Shown here in pieces: positions 55,025 through 64,000 of a stretch of 64,000 bases of DNA. The first letter of the stretch is position 1; each line of letters starts with the position of its first letter. The notes under the pieces were generated by a model, which was not told the DNA's origin, made no database searches, and worked only from the letters and a program-made list of their open reading frames with translations. A program made the position numbers and the translations under genes. Origin of the DNA: Pseudomonadota bacterium (GTDB lineage: Bacteria; Myxococcota_A; UBA796; SXON01). The stretch covers positions 1-64,000 of the forward strand of contig JAUXTN010000222.1 in NCBI GenBank assembly GCA_030684355.1, in the 5' to 3' direction.

Positions 55025-58000
55025 ATGTCGACCCCCTCCGCGCAGCCCATCCGGGGCGATCTCTACGGTGCCGACCGCCTGGAGCAGTTCGCGCCCGAGC
55101 TGGCCGCCACCCACCACATCCTGGTCGGCAAACACCCCGGGCGGCCCGTCCTCGCCCGGCTCCGGGACAACCGCCGCGCGCTTGTGAAGGCCTCGCGCAT
55201 CATCGCGGCGGACGCCCGCGACGGCCTCCCCGTCAGCCCCGCGGCCGAGTGGCTCGTGGACAACTTCGGGCTCGTCGAGGAGCAGCTCCGCGAGATCGAG
55301 GAGGACCTCCCGCCCGGCTTCTACCTGCGGCTCCCGAAGCTCGCCGCCGGCGACGCCGCCGGGTACCCCCGCGTCTACGCGCTCGTCTGGGCCTACGTCG
55401 AGCACACGGACAGCCGGGTGGACATCGCGTCCCTCCGGCGCTTCGTCGCCGCCTACCAGGAGGTCCAGCCGCTCACCATCGGCGAGCTCTGGGCCATCGC
55501 GATCTCGCTGCGCCTCGTGCTGGTCGAGAACCTGCGGCGGCTGGCGGACCTCCTCGTGCTGCGGCGGTTGGAGCGGGCCCAGGCGGACGAGCTCGTCGAG
55601 GCCCTGCTCGATCCGACCCGCGTCCACAAGGCGCATCGCCGGCTCCGGGCGCTGGAGCGCGCCCCGCTCGCGACCGCCTTCTCCGTCCAGCTCATCCAAC
55701 GCCTGCGCGACCGCGATCCCGCGACCACCCCCGGCCTGGTCTGGCTCCACGAGCAGCTCGCCCGCCAGAACAGCACCGCCGAGGACGTCGTTCGCCACGA
55801 GCACCTCCAGGTCGCGGCGATGCAGGGGCCCGTGCGGGACGGCATCACCAGCATGCGGGCGCTGTCCTCCGTGGACTGGGCCGAGTTCGTCGAGAGCGTG
55901 AGCCTGCTCGAAACGGCGCTGCGCGGGCACGCACCGGTCTCCCCGCTCGACTTCGCCACGCGCGACCGCTACCGCCACGTGGTCGAGGAGCTCGCGCGGG
56001 GCTCCGTGTGGAGCGAGGTGGCCATCGGCCATCTCGTGGCGGACAAGGCCCGGACTTCGGGCGCTCCCGCCGGCGCGCGCGAGTCCGAGCCCGGGTACTA
56101 CCTGATCGCCGCCGGCCGCACCGCCGTCGAGGCGGAGATCGGCTACCGCGCCCCCCGGTGGCAGCGTGCCCGGCGCGTGGCCCGCGTGGGCCCGACCGCC
56201 GGCTACATCGGCGCCATCGTCATCGCGACCGCGCTCACGTTGGCCATCCCGCTGGGGATCACCACCGCGCTGGGCGCGACGGTCCTCGAGCGGCTGGTGC
56301 TCGGGCTGCTCGCGCTGGTCCCCGCCTCCGAGCTGGCGATCAGCCTGGTCAACCGCGCGGTCGCCGCGATCGTCGGCCCGCGCAAGCTGCCGAAGCTGGC
56401 GCTCGAGGACGGCGTGCCCGCCGAGCTCCGCACGATGGTCGTCGTCCCCACCCTCCTCACCGACGAGGCCGAGGTGCTCGCGCTGGTCGAGCGCCTCGAG
56501 GTGCACTTCCTCGCCAACGACGACGGCGAGCTCCGCTTCGCGCTGGTGTCGGACTGGCCCGACGCGCTGACCGAGCACGTGGCGGGTGACGATGACCTGC
56601 TCGCCATCGCGCGCGAAGGGATCGCCGCGTTGAACGAGCGCCATGGGCCCGTGGCGGGCGGCCCCCGGTTCTTCATCCTCCACCGCGCGCGCCGCTGGAA
56701 CGAGGCCGAAGCGCGCTGGATGGGCTGCGAGCGCAAGCGGGGCAAGCTCCACGAGCTGAACCGGCTCCTCCGCGGCGCCACCGACACCACCTTCCTGGAC
56801 GCGGACGCGACCCGGCTGGGCACGGACCTCGCCGCGCTCCGCATCCGCTACGTCATCACGCTCGACACGGACACGCGCCTGCCCCGCGGCGCCGCGAAGC
56901 GGCTCGTCGGCGCCATCGCCCACCCGCTCAACCGCGCCGTGCACGACCCGGTCACCCGCTGCGTCGTGAAGGGCTACGGCATCCTCCAGCCGCGGATCAC
57001 GCCGACCCTCCCCGAAGTCGGCGAGGGGACCCCGGCGCAGCGCGTCTACTCGGGCCCCGCCGGCATCGACCCCTACGCATTCGCCATCTCGGACGTGTAC
57101 CAGGACCTCTTCAACGAGGGCAGCTACACCGGCAAGGGCATCTACGACGTCGACGCCTTCGAGGTCGCGCTCGCCGGCCGCGTGCCCGAGAACACGATGC
57201 TCTCGCACGACCTGTTCGAGGGCCTGCACGCCCGCGCCGGGCTCGTCACGGACATCGAGCTCTTCGAGAGCTACCCCGCCCACTATCAGGTCGCCGCCGC
57301 CCGCCACCACCGCTGGGCGCGCGGCGACTGGCAGCTCCTGCCCTGGATCTTCGGCAAGGGCCCCATCCCGGTCATCGGGCGCTGGAAGATGCTCGACAAC
57401 CTCCGGCGCACGCTGGTGGCGCCCGCGAGCCTCGCGACGCTCCTGGCCGGGTGGCTCCTCCCCGACGGGCGCCCGTGGGTGTGGACCCTCTTCGTCGGCG
57501 CCTCGATGAGCGTGCCCGCCCTCCTCCCGGTCGTGCTCGACCTCGTCCCCCGCCGGTCGGGCCTCTCGATGCCGAGCTTCGCGCGCGGGATCGGCGGCGA
57601 TCTCGTCCTCGCCCTGCTCCGTGTCGGGCTCGGGATCGCGCTCCTCGCCGAGCAGGCCTGGCAGATGGTCGACGCCATCGTCCGCACCCTCTACCGGCTC
57701 ACGGTCTCGCACCGGCGCATGCTGGAGTGGGTCACCGCCGCCCAGGTCAAGCTCGGCTCCCGGCTCGAGCTCGGCGCCTTCCAGCGCCAGATGGCCCGCT
57801 CGGTCGCCCTCACCGTGCTCGCGCTGATCGCGGTGGTCGACGTCGCCCCGCACGCCGTCGGGCTCGCGGCCGCGTTCGCCACCCTCTGGATCCTCTCGCC
57901 GGTGATCGCCCAGTGGCTCTCCGCGCCGCCGGTCGTCCGCGCCCGCGCCCGGCTCGACGAGCCCCGGGCGGACAGCCTGAGGCGCACCGCGCGCCGGACC

Positions 58001-61000
58001 TGGCGCTACTTCGAGACCTTCGTCACGCCCGAGGACAACCACCTCCCGCCCGACAACCTCCAGGAGGACCCTTCGCCCAGGGTGGCACACCGCACCTCGC
58101 CCACGAACATCGGGTTGTACCTCCTCTCCGCGGTGTCGGCGCACGACATGGGCTGGCTGGGGACCCTCGCCTTCATCGAGCGCGTCGAGGCGACGCTCAC
58201 GACGATCGACAAGCTCGAACGGCACCGTGGCCACCTCTACAACTGGTACGACACCACCACGCTCGCGCCGCTCCCGCCCCGGTACGTGTCCACCGTCGAC
58301 AGCGGCAACCTCGCCGGCCACCTGCTCACCCTCCAGCAGGCGTGCCTCGAGCTCACCAGCTACACCCCGACGATCCCGCGTGCGTTCGCCGGCATCGCCG
58401 ACGCCGTCGCCATCGCCCGGGAGGCCATCGCCGCCCTGGGCGACGACGACCGCGACGGGTCCGTGCGCCGCAAGCAGCTCGACGAGAGCGTGGACGAACT
58501 CCGCGCGATCCTCGAGCCCCACCGTAGCGCCGGGGAGGCCGGGGCGGCGGTCGCGGGCGGCCTGACCGAGGGCGTATGGGACACGCTCCTCGCGCAGGCG
58601 GAAGAGCTGGTCGACACGGCCCAGGCGCTCGTGCAGGACCGCGGCGGGGACGCCTACGTGGAGATCCGCGACTGGGCGCTCCTCGTGCGCGCGGCCATCG
58701 CCGGGCACGTGCGGGACCGCGTGCTCGTCGACGGCGGCTTCTTCGACGGCGGGATGTTCCGCGAGAGCCCGGCCGCCCGCCTCGCCCAGCTCGCCGCGCG
58801 GGCCGAGCGCCTGTCGCGCGAGATGGAGTGGGGCTTCCTCTATGAGGCCGACAAGCGGCTCTTCTCCATCGGCTGCAACGTCGACAGCGGCCGGCTCGAC
58901 GCCTCCTCCTACGACCTGCTCGCGTCGGAGTGTCGGCTCGCGAGCTTCCTCGCCATCGCGGCCGGCGATGTCCCCGTCTCGCACTGGTTCCGCCTCGGTC
59001 GCCGGCTCACGCCGCTCGGCACCGGGTCCGCGCTCGTCTCGTGGTCCGGCTCGATGTTCGAGTACCTCATGCCCGAGCTGGTCATGGCGGTGCCGGAGGG
59101 CAGCCTGCTCGCCCAGACCGACCGCCTCGTGGTGGCGCGCCAGATCCGCTACGGCGCGGACCGCGGGGTGCCGTGGGGCATCTCGGAGGCCGCCTACAAC
59201 GCCCGCGATCTCCAGCTCACCTACCAGTACTCCAACTTCGGCGTGAGCGGCCTCGGCCTGCGGCGCGGCCTCGCCGAGGACCTCGTCATCGCCCCCTACG
59301 CCACGGCGCTCGCCGCCATGGTCGATCCCGTCGCCGCCTACGACAACCTCGTCGCGCTCGCCCGGGCCGGCGCGTCGGGTCGCTACGGCTACTACGAGTC
59401 CGTCGACTACACCGCCGCCCGGCTGCTCGAGGGCACGCGCTGCGCGGTGGTGAAGGCCTTCTTCGCCCACCACCAGGGCATGACCATCGTGGCGCTGTGC
59501 AACGCCATCGGCGGGTTCGCGATGCGACGCCGCTTCCACGCCTCGCCCCTGGTCCAGGCCACCGAGCTCCTCCTCCACGAGCGCACCCCGCGCAACGTCG
59601 CCGTCGCCCGCTCCCACATGGACGAGGCGGGGATGCACCTCCACGTGCGCGAGGTCGTGCCGCCCGTCCTGCGCCAATTCAGCTCGCCGCACGACGCCTT
59701 GCCCGCCACCCACCGCCTCTCGAACGGCCGCTACTCGGTCGCCTTCACCGCCGCGGGCGCCGGGCAGAGCTTGTGGAAGGACCTCGCCGTCACCCGCTGG
59801 CGCGAGGACGAGACGCTCGACGCCTGGGGCAGCTTCATCTACGTCCGCGACGTCGTGAGCGGCAAGGTGTGGTCCGCGGGCCACCAGCCCACCGGCGTGG
59901 AAGCGGACGAGTACGCCGCGTCCTTCTACGAGCACCGCGTGGAGATCCGCCGGCGCGACGGCTCGATCTCCACCGCGCTCGACGTGGTCGTGGCCTCGGA
60001 GGACGACGCCGAGCTCCGCCAGGTCACGCTCGTGAACCACGGCACCCGGGTGCGGACGCTCGAGGTGACCTCCTACACCGAGGTCGTGCTCGCCTCCGAC
60101 GCCGCCGACGTGGCCCACCCCGCCTTCTCCAACCTCTTCGTCCAGACGGAGTTCGAGCCCAGCGTGGAAGCGCTCCTCGCCTCCCGACGGCCGCGCTCCG
60201 CGCTCGAGCAGCGCACCTGGGCCGCGCACGTCTCCGCGGTCCATAGCGCGGGCACCCCGGGGTCCCCCGCACGGGCCGCGGGCGTGCAGTTCGAGACCGA
60301 TCGCGCGCGGTTCATCGGCCGTGGGCGCGGCGTGCGCACCGCGGCGGCGATCTTCGACGGGCGCGTGCTCTCCAACACCGTCGGCGCCGTGCTCGACCCC
60401 ATCTTCAGCCTGCGCCAGCGCATCACGCTCGCGCCGGGCCAGACGGTGAAGGTCACCTTCACCACGCTGGTCGGACCGACCCGTCAGCGCGTGCTCGACC
60501 AGTGCGACTCCTACCGCGACGCCGGCGTCTTCGAGCGCACGCTCGGGCAGGCGTGGACGCACGCCCAGGTCCAACTGCGACACCTCGGCATCGACCCCGA
60601 GGAGGCCCAGCTCTACCAGCGCCTCGCGTCGCGCGTGCTCTACGCCGGCCCGGCCTTGCGCGCGGCGAAGGAGGTCATCGAGCGCAACCGGCTCGGCCAG
60701 TCCGGGCTGTGGCGCTTCGGCATCTCGGGGGATCGCCCCATCCTGCTCGGCCGCATCAAGAACATGGACGACCGCGAGCTCGTGCGCCAGCTCGTCCACG
60801 CCCACTGCTACTGGCGCATCAAGGGCCTCAGCGTCGACCTCGTGATCCTCAACGAAGAGGTCCACACCTACGGCCAGGACCTCCAGGTGGAGCTCGAGGG
60901 GCTCGTCCGCGCGAGCCACTTCGCCGGCCTCTCGAACGGCGTGTACCTCGTGCGCGGGGAGCACCTCTCCCCCGAGGAGCGCGACCTGCTGCTCACCGCC

Positions 61001-63565
61001 GCCCGGGTCGTCGTCGACTCGCGCGACGGCTCCCTCTCCGAGCAGGTCATCCGCCAGCTCCGCCACGACGTGGTGCCGCCCGCCGCGCGCGCGCTCACGC
61101 CGATGCCCGCCGGCGTCGACGTGCCGCCCCCGCGCCTCGAGCTCGACTTCTACAACGGCATCGGCGGGTTCTCGACCGACGGGCGCGACTACGTGACCGT
61201 GATGGGCGCCCGCCAGTGGACCCCGCTGCCCTGGGTGAACGTCATCGCCAACCCGACGTTCGGCTTCCTCGTCTCCGAGTCCGGCGGCGGCTTCGCGTGG
61301 GCCGAGAACAGCCACGAGAACCAGCTCACGCCCTGGTCGAACGACCCCATCAGCGACCCGCCCGGCGAGGTCCTCTACATCCGCGACGACGAGACCGGCG
61401 AGACCTGGACCGCCACCCCGCTGCCGGTGCGCGAGGACACCCCCTACGTCGTGCGCCACGGGCAGGGCTTCACCACCTTCACCCACGAGAGCCACGGCAT
61501 CGCGCTCGAGCTCGTGCAGTTCGTCGCGCCGGAGGACCCCGTGAAGGTCTCCCGCCTGCGGATCCGCAACACGTCGGGCCGGGAGCGCAGGCTCACCATC
61601 GCCGCCTACGTCGAGTGGGTGCTCGGGCCCTCGCGCGCCGCTTCCACCCCCTTCGTCGTCACCTCCATCGACGCCGAGACCGGCGCCATCTTCGCGCGCA
61701 ACCCGTGGAAGGCCGACTTCGCCAGCCGCGTCGCGTTCCTCGACCTGTGCGGGCGCCAGCTCGTCAGCTCCGGGGACCGCGCCGAGTGGCTCGGGCGCAA
61801 CGGCTCGCTCGCCACGCCCGCCGGCATGAGCCGCGAGCGCACGGGGGCCGGGCGCGTGGGCCCCGGGCTCGACCCGTGCGCGATGTTGATGACGACGGTG
61901 CGCCTCGCCCCCGACGCGACCGAGAGCGTCGTCGCGCTGCTCGGCCAGGCCGACGGCGAGACCGAGGCCCGCAACGTCGTCCGCCGCGCCCGCGCGGTCG
62001 ATCCCGAGGCCCTCCTCCGCGACGTGGTGGCCCGGTGGGACGCCATCCTCGAGGTGGTCCAGGTCAAGACGCCCGACCGCGCCATGGACCTCCTGCTCAA
62101 CCGCTGGCTGCTGTACCAGACCCTGTCGTGCCGCATCTGGGCGCGCGCGGGCTTCTACCAGGCCGGCGGCGCCTACGGCTTCCGCGACCAGCTCCAGGAC
62201 GGCATGGCCCTGGCCGTCGCCCGCCCCGACCTCGCCCGCGAGCACATCCTCCGCGCGGCGGCGCACCAGTTCCCCGAGGGCGACGTCCAGCACTGGTGGC
62301 ACCCGCCGTCGTCGAAGGGCGTGCGCACGCGGTTCGCGGACGACCGCATCTGGCTCCCCTTCACGGTCTCCCACTACATCGAGGTCACCGGCGAGGCCGG
62401 GGTGCTCGACGAGGTCATCCCCTACCTCGACGGCCCGCTGCTCACCCCGGAGCAGGAGGACACCTACCAGGAGCCGCGCGTCTCCACCGAGACCGGCACC
62501 CTCTACGAGCACGCCGCCCGCGCGCTCGACGTGAGCCTGAAGGTGGGCCGCCACGGCCTCCCGCTCATGGGCGGCGGCGACTGGAACGACGGCATGAACC
62601 GCGTCGGCAACCATGGCGAGGGCGAGAGCGTGTGGCTCGCGTGGTTCCTCATCACGACGCTCGACCGCTGGATCCCCGTCGCGGAGGCCCGCGGGGACGC
62701 GGCCCGCGTGGCCGCCTGGCGCACCCACACCGCCGCGCTCCGGGTCGCCGTCGAGGCCGAGGCCTGGGACGGGGACTGGTACCGCCGCGCCTACATGGAC
62801 GACGGCTCCCCGCTCGGCTCGGCGGGCAACGTGGAGTGCCGCATCGACTCGATCGCGCAGTCGTGGTCGGTGTTGTCGGGCGCCGGCCAGAAGGACCGCG
62901 CGGTCCGCGCGATGGCCTCCGTCGACGAGCACCTCGTGCGTCGCGCCGACGGGGTCGTGCTCCTCCTCACCCCGCCGTTCGACCGCACCCCGCTCGATCC
63001 CGGCTACATCAAGGGCTACCTGCCGGGCATCCGCGAGAACGGCGGCCAGTACACCCACGCCGCGCTCTGGGCGCTCATGGCCTTCGCCGAGCTCGGCGAC
63101 GGCAACAAGGCCAGCGAGATCTTCGCGATGCTCAACCCCGTCAACCGCGCCAGCACCCGCGCGGGGCTCCAGCGCTACAAGGGCGAGCCGTACGTCGCCG
63201 CCGCCGACGTGTACGGCGCCGGCGTGCAGATGGGGCGCGGCGGCTGGACCTGGTACACCGGCTCCGCCTCGTGGATGTACCGCGCCGGGCTGGAGTGGAT
63301 CCTGGGCGTGCGCGTCCGTGGCGACCACCTCCACCTCGCCCCGTGCATCCCGACGAGCTGGCCGACCTTCGAGGTGACGCTCAAGCGGCCGGGGCCGGTC
63401 GGGGGCACCGGTACCCGCTACGAGATCACGGTGCTCAACCCCCGCGGCGTGCAGCGCGGCGTCGCGTCGTTGATGCTCGACGGCGTGGCGCTCGACCCCG
63501 TGGCGGCGGACGTGCCGCTCGTGGAGGACGGGGAGACGCATCGGGTGCGGGTGGTGTTGGGGTAG
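55025..63565 (+). CDS. ndvB: Cyclic beta-1,2-glucan synthase (NdvB/Cgs type)
   Basis: 2846 residues. The GT84 portion lies at about 470-770 (YVITLDTDTRLPRGAAKRL, SHDLFEGLHARAG, RHHRWARGDWQLLPW), with membrane helices near 400-455 and from 780 on. A glycoamylase-like domain follows (about 1290-1500: PWGISEAAYNARDLQLTYQ, YGYYESVDYTAARLLEG). The C-terminal half carries GH94 phosphorylase modules with GGAYGFRDQLQDGMAL, MGGGDWNDGMNRVG and ENGGQYTHAALWALM. This is the canonical NdvB order for making periplasmic cyclic glucans. The ATG at 55025 matches the family start (PIRGDLYGADRLEQFA); an ATG at 54962 would add a poor leader. Genes upstream are envelope lipoproteins. Confidence 0.95.
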   Translation: MSTPSAQPIRGDLYGADRLEQFAPELAATHHILVGKHPGRPVLARLRDNRRALVKASRIIAADARDGLPVSPAAEWLVDNFGLVEEQLREIEEDLPPGFYLRLPKLAAGDAAGYPRVYALVWAYVEHTDSRVDIASLRRFVAAYQEVQPLTIGELWAIAISLRLVLVENLRRLADLLVLRRLERAQADELVEALLDPTRVHKAHRRLRALERAPLATAFSVQLIQRLRDRDPATTPGLVWLHEQLARQNSTAEDVVRHEHLQVAAMQGPVRDGITSMRALSSVDWAEFVESVSLLETALRGHAPVSPLDFATRDRYRHVVEELARGSVWSEVAIGHLVADKARTSGAPAGARESEPGYYLIAAGRTAVEAEIGYRAPRWQRARRVARVGPTAGYIGAIVIATALTLAIPLGITTALGATVLERLVLGLLALVPASELAISLVNRAVAAIVGPRKLPKLALEDGVPAELRTMVVVPTLLTDEAEVLALVERLEVHFLANDDGELRFALVSDWPDALTEHVAGDDDLLAIAREGIAALNERHGPVAGGPRFFILHRARRWNEAEARWMGCERKRGKLHELNRLLRGATDTTFLDADATRLGTDLAALRIRYVITLDTDTRLPRGAAKRLVGAIAHPLNRAVHDPVTRCVVKGYGILQPRITPTLPEVGEGTPAQRVYSGPAGIDPYAFAISDVYQDLFNEGSYTGKGIYDVDAFEVALAGRVPENTMLSHDLFEGLHARAGLVTDIELFESYPAHYQVAAARHHRWARGDWQLLPWIFGKGPIPVIGRWKMLDNLRRTLVAPASLATLLAGWLLPDGRPWVWTLFVGASMSVPALLPVVLDLVPRRSGLSMPSFARGIGGDLVLALLRVGLGIALLAEQAWQMVDAIVRTLYRLTVSHRRMLEWVTAAQVKLGSRLELGAFQRQMARSVALTVLALIAVVDVAPHAVGLAAAFATLWILSPVIAQWLSAPPVVRARARLDEPRADSLRRTARRTWRYFETFVTPEDNHLPPDNLQEDPSPRVAHRTSPTNIGLYLLSAVSAHDMGWLGTLAFIERVEATLTTIDKLERHRGHLYNWYDTTTLAPLPPRYVSTVDSGNLAGHLLTLQQACLELTSYTPTIPRAFAGIADAVAIAREAIAALGDDDRDGSVRRKQLDESVDELRAILEPHRSAGEAGAAVAGGLTEGVWDTLLAQAEELVDTAQALVQDRGGDAYVEIRDWALLVRAAIAGHVRDRVLVDGGFFDGGMFRESPAARLAQLAARAERLSREMEWGFLYEADKRLFSIGCNVDSGRLDASSYDLLASECRLASFLAIAAGDVPVSHWFRLGRRLTPLGTGSALVSWSGSMFEYLMPELVMAVPEGSLLAQTDRLVVARQIRYGADRGVPWGISEAAYNARDLQLTYQYSNFGVSGLGLRRGLAEDLVIAPYATALAAMVDPVAAYDNLVALARAGASGRYGYYESVDYTAARLLEGTRCAVVKAFFAHHQGMTIVALCNAIGGFAMRRRFHASPLVQATELLLHERTPRNVAVARSHMDEAGMHLHVREVVPPVLRQFSSPHDALPATHRLSNGRYSVAFTAAGAGQSLWKDLAVTRWREDETLDAWGSFIYVRDVVSGKVWSAGHQPTGVEADEYAASFYEHRVEIRRRDGSISTALDVVVASEDDAELRQVTLVNHGTRVRTLEVTSYTEVVLASDAADVAHPAFSNLFVQTEFEPSVEALLASRRPRSALEQRTWAAHVSAVHSAGTPGSPARAAGVQFETDRARFIGRGRGVRTAAAIFDGRVLSNTVGAVLDPIFSLRQRITLAPGQTVKVTFTTLVGPTRQRVLDQCDSYRDAGVFERTLGQAWTHAQVQLRHLGIDPEEAQLYQRLASRVLYAGPALRAAKEVIERNRLGQSGLWRFGISGDRPILLGRIKNMDDRELVRQLVHAHCYWRIKGLSVDLVILNEEVHTYGQDLQVELEGLVRASHFAGLSNGVYLVRGEHLSPEERDLLLTAARVVVDSRDGSLSEQVIRQLRHDVVPPAARALTPMPAGVDVPPPRLELDFYNGIGGFSTDGRDYVTVMGARQWTPLPWVNVIANPTFGFLVSESGGGFAWAENSHENQLTPWSNDPISDPPGEVLYIRDDETGETWTATPLPVREDTPYVVRHGQGFTTFTHESHGIALELVQFVAPEDPVKVSRLRIRNTSGRERRLTIAAYVEWVLGPSRAASTPFVVTSIDAETGAIFARNPWKADFASRVAFLDLCGRQLVSSGDRAEWLGRNGSLATPAGMSRERTGAGRVGPGLDPCAMLMTTVRLAPDATESVVALLGQADGETEARNVVRRARAVDPEALLRDVVARWDAILEVVQVKTPDRAMDLLLNRWLLYQTLSCRIWARAGFYQAGGAYGFRDQLQDGMALAVARPDLAREHILRAAAHQFPEGDVQHWWHPPSSKGVRTRFADDRIWLPFTVSHYIEVTGEAGVLDEVIPYLDGPLLTPEQEDTYQEPRVSTETGTLYEHAARALDVSLKVGRHGLPLMGGGDWNDGMNRVGNHGEGESVWLAWFLITTLDRWIPVAEARGDAARVAAWRTHTAALRVAVEAEAWDGDWYRRAYMDDGSPLGSAGNVECRIDSIAQSWSVLSGAGQKDRAVRAMASVDEHLVRRADGVVLLLTPPFDRTPLDPGYIKGYLPGIRENGGQYTHAALWALMAFAELGDGNKASEIFAMLNPVNRASTRAGLQRYKGEPYVAAADVYGAGVQMGRGGWTWYTGSASWMYRAGLEWILGVRVRGDHLHLAPCIPTSWPTFEVTLKRPGPVGGTGTRYEITVLNPRGVQRGVASLMLDGVALDPVAADVPLVEDGETHRVRVVLG

Positions 63566-63584
63566 GCGGGCGAGGGGGGCGCGA

Positions 63585-63706
63585 AGCTCCGTTTACTTCG
63601 CGGCTTCTTGTTTGCGCCCAGCGCAAACAAGGAGCCACTCGAAACGGAGCTGCCTCCGGATCGCCGGTCTTCCCGGCCGGGTTTGCCAACCCGCTGGGAA
63701 GATCGG
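63585..63706 (+). promoter_or_regulatory. Two nested inverted repeats before the dehydrogenase gene
   Basis: Outer repeat AGCTCCGTTT (63585-63594) pairs with 63642-63651 and encloses the hairpin CTTGTTTGCGC-CCA-GCGCAAACAAG (63607-63631). A second nested set follows: CCGGTCTTCCC (63664-63674) with 63696-63706 (one G-T pair) encloses CGGGTT-TGCC-AACCCG (63678-63693). It may be a terminator of the synthase gene, a leader RNA, or a mobile hairpin element. Confidence 0.55.
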
Positions 63707-63782
63707 CTACGCGTGGCTACGCGCGGAGCGCCGGATCCAGTCGGGCGCCCGTGCCTACAGTCGAGGGGCCACCGGAGGACGC

Positions 63783-64000
63783 GCGTGGCTGCGAAGGCGG
63801 ACGTGCTGGATCGCGCCATGGACCTGCTCAGCCTCGACCCCGGGCTGCGCGCGGTCCTGCGCCGGCCCCGCCGCGTCGTCACCGTGCAGGTGCCCGTGCG
63901 CCTGGACAACGGCGCCGTCGAGGTCTTCGAGGGGGTGCGCGTCCAACACAGCTTCGCCCGCGGGCCCGCGAAGGGCGGCGTCCGGTTCCACCCGAGCGTC
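63783..64000 (+). CDS. Glu/Leu/Phe/Val dehydrogenase, N-terminal part (cut by window end)
   Basis: A partial gene of 72 codons so far. GTG at 63783 is preceded by an excellent Shine-Dalgarno sequence (GGAGG at 63774-63778). The translated start VAAKADVLDRAMDLLSLDPG leads to VVTVQVPVRLDNGAVEVFEG, then VRVQHSFARGPAKGGVRFHP, the classic N-terminal motif of glutamate/amino-acid dehydrogenases, where GPAKGG binds substrate. It would catalyse reversible oxidative deamination, linking nitrogen and carbon pools. The rest of the gene is beyond the window. Confidence 0.88.

Noticed and set aside
54875..63541. Minus-strand open frame of 2888 codons opposite ndvB
   Set aside because: It is the antisense reflection of ndvB in a GC-rich genome. 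The plus-strand product has all NdvB motifs, while the minus frame is low-complexity Arg/Glu/Val/His-rich text without domains.

Overview
This window is a GC-rich chromosome segment that looks like a myxobacterium or relative (Myxococcota). The reasons are third-position G/C codon use, very short lipoprotein signals followed by long Asp-Thr linkers, MopE-type and FG-GAP surface proteins, Ser/Thr kinases next to hybrid histidine kinases, and many 4-bp start/stop overlaps. I see no rRNA, tRNA, CRISPR array, phage genes, transposase or defence island. This is assignment by pattern, not by a database match.

Layout. 1-2.5 kb: a wrecked M16 zinc peptidase, a DUF3806 protein, a repeat-rich intergenic stretch and a small outer-membrane-type protein. 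2.6-5.3 kb (minus): AAA+ ATPase, membrane protein and TPR protein, the last two coupled. 5.7-10.7 kb (minus): FG-GAP lipoprotein, beta-barrel and AsmA-like protein. 11-17.2 kb: a polysaccharide locus. A minus-strand operon (DUF3131 protein, cellulose-synthase-like GT2, STAS, RsbW-like kinase, BcsS-like barrel) faces a GH6 glycosidase. 17.4-21.7 kb (plus): three surface lipoproteins, a CotH kinase with an inserted domain and two beta-helix proteins. 21.9-43.9 kb: a signalling block with five histidine kinases (one with a roughly ten-unit HAMP array), an OmpR-type regulator, a GAF-SpoIIE phosphatase, an adenylate cyclase, a hemerythrin, two related GAF proteins and two related double-receiver proteins. 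43.9-53.3 kb: two near-duplicate lipoproteins that fuse a beta-helix to an alpha/beta hydrolase. Between them lie an FG-GAP/MopE protein, a stress-type protein, a hemerythrin, a small lipoprotein and a Ser/Thr kinase. 53.6-63.6 kb (plus): DUF4398 lipoprotein, OmpA-type lipoprotein and a 2846-residue cyclic beta-1,2-glucan synthase. The window ends inside a glutamate-dehydrogenase-family gene.

How the genes may work together. The theme is envelope building plus stress sensing. The polymer operon carries its own STAS/anti-sigma pair and its synthase lacks a PilZ domain, so control by partner switching is a reasonable inference; the SpoIIE phosphatase at 28 kb is a candidate partner. The GAF, receiver and multi-HAMP genes share paralogous parts and probably form one signalling module whose inputs cannot be read from sequence. 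The best candidates for something undescribed are the partner-switch polymer operon, the domain-in-domain CotH protein, the duplicated beta-helix/hydrolase lipoproteins and the GAF/receiver family with new N- and C-terminal modules.
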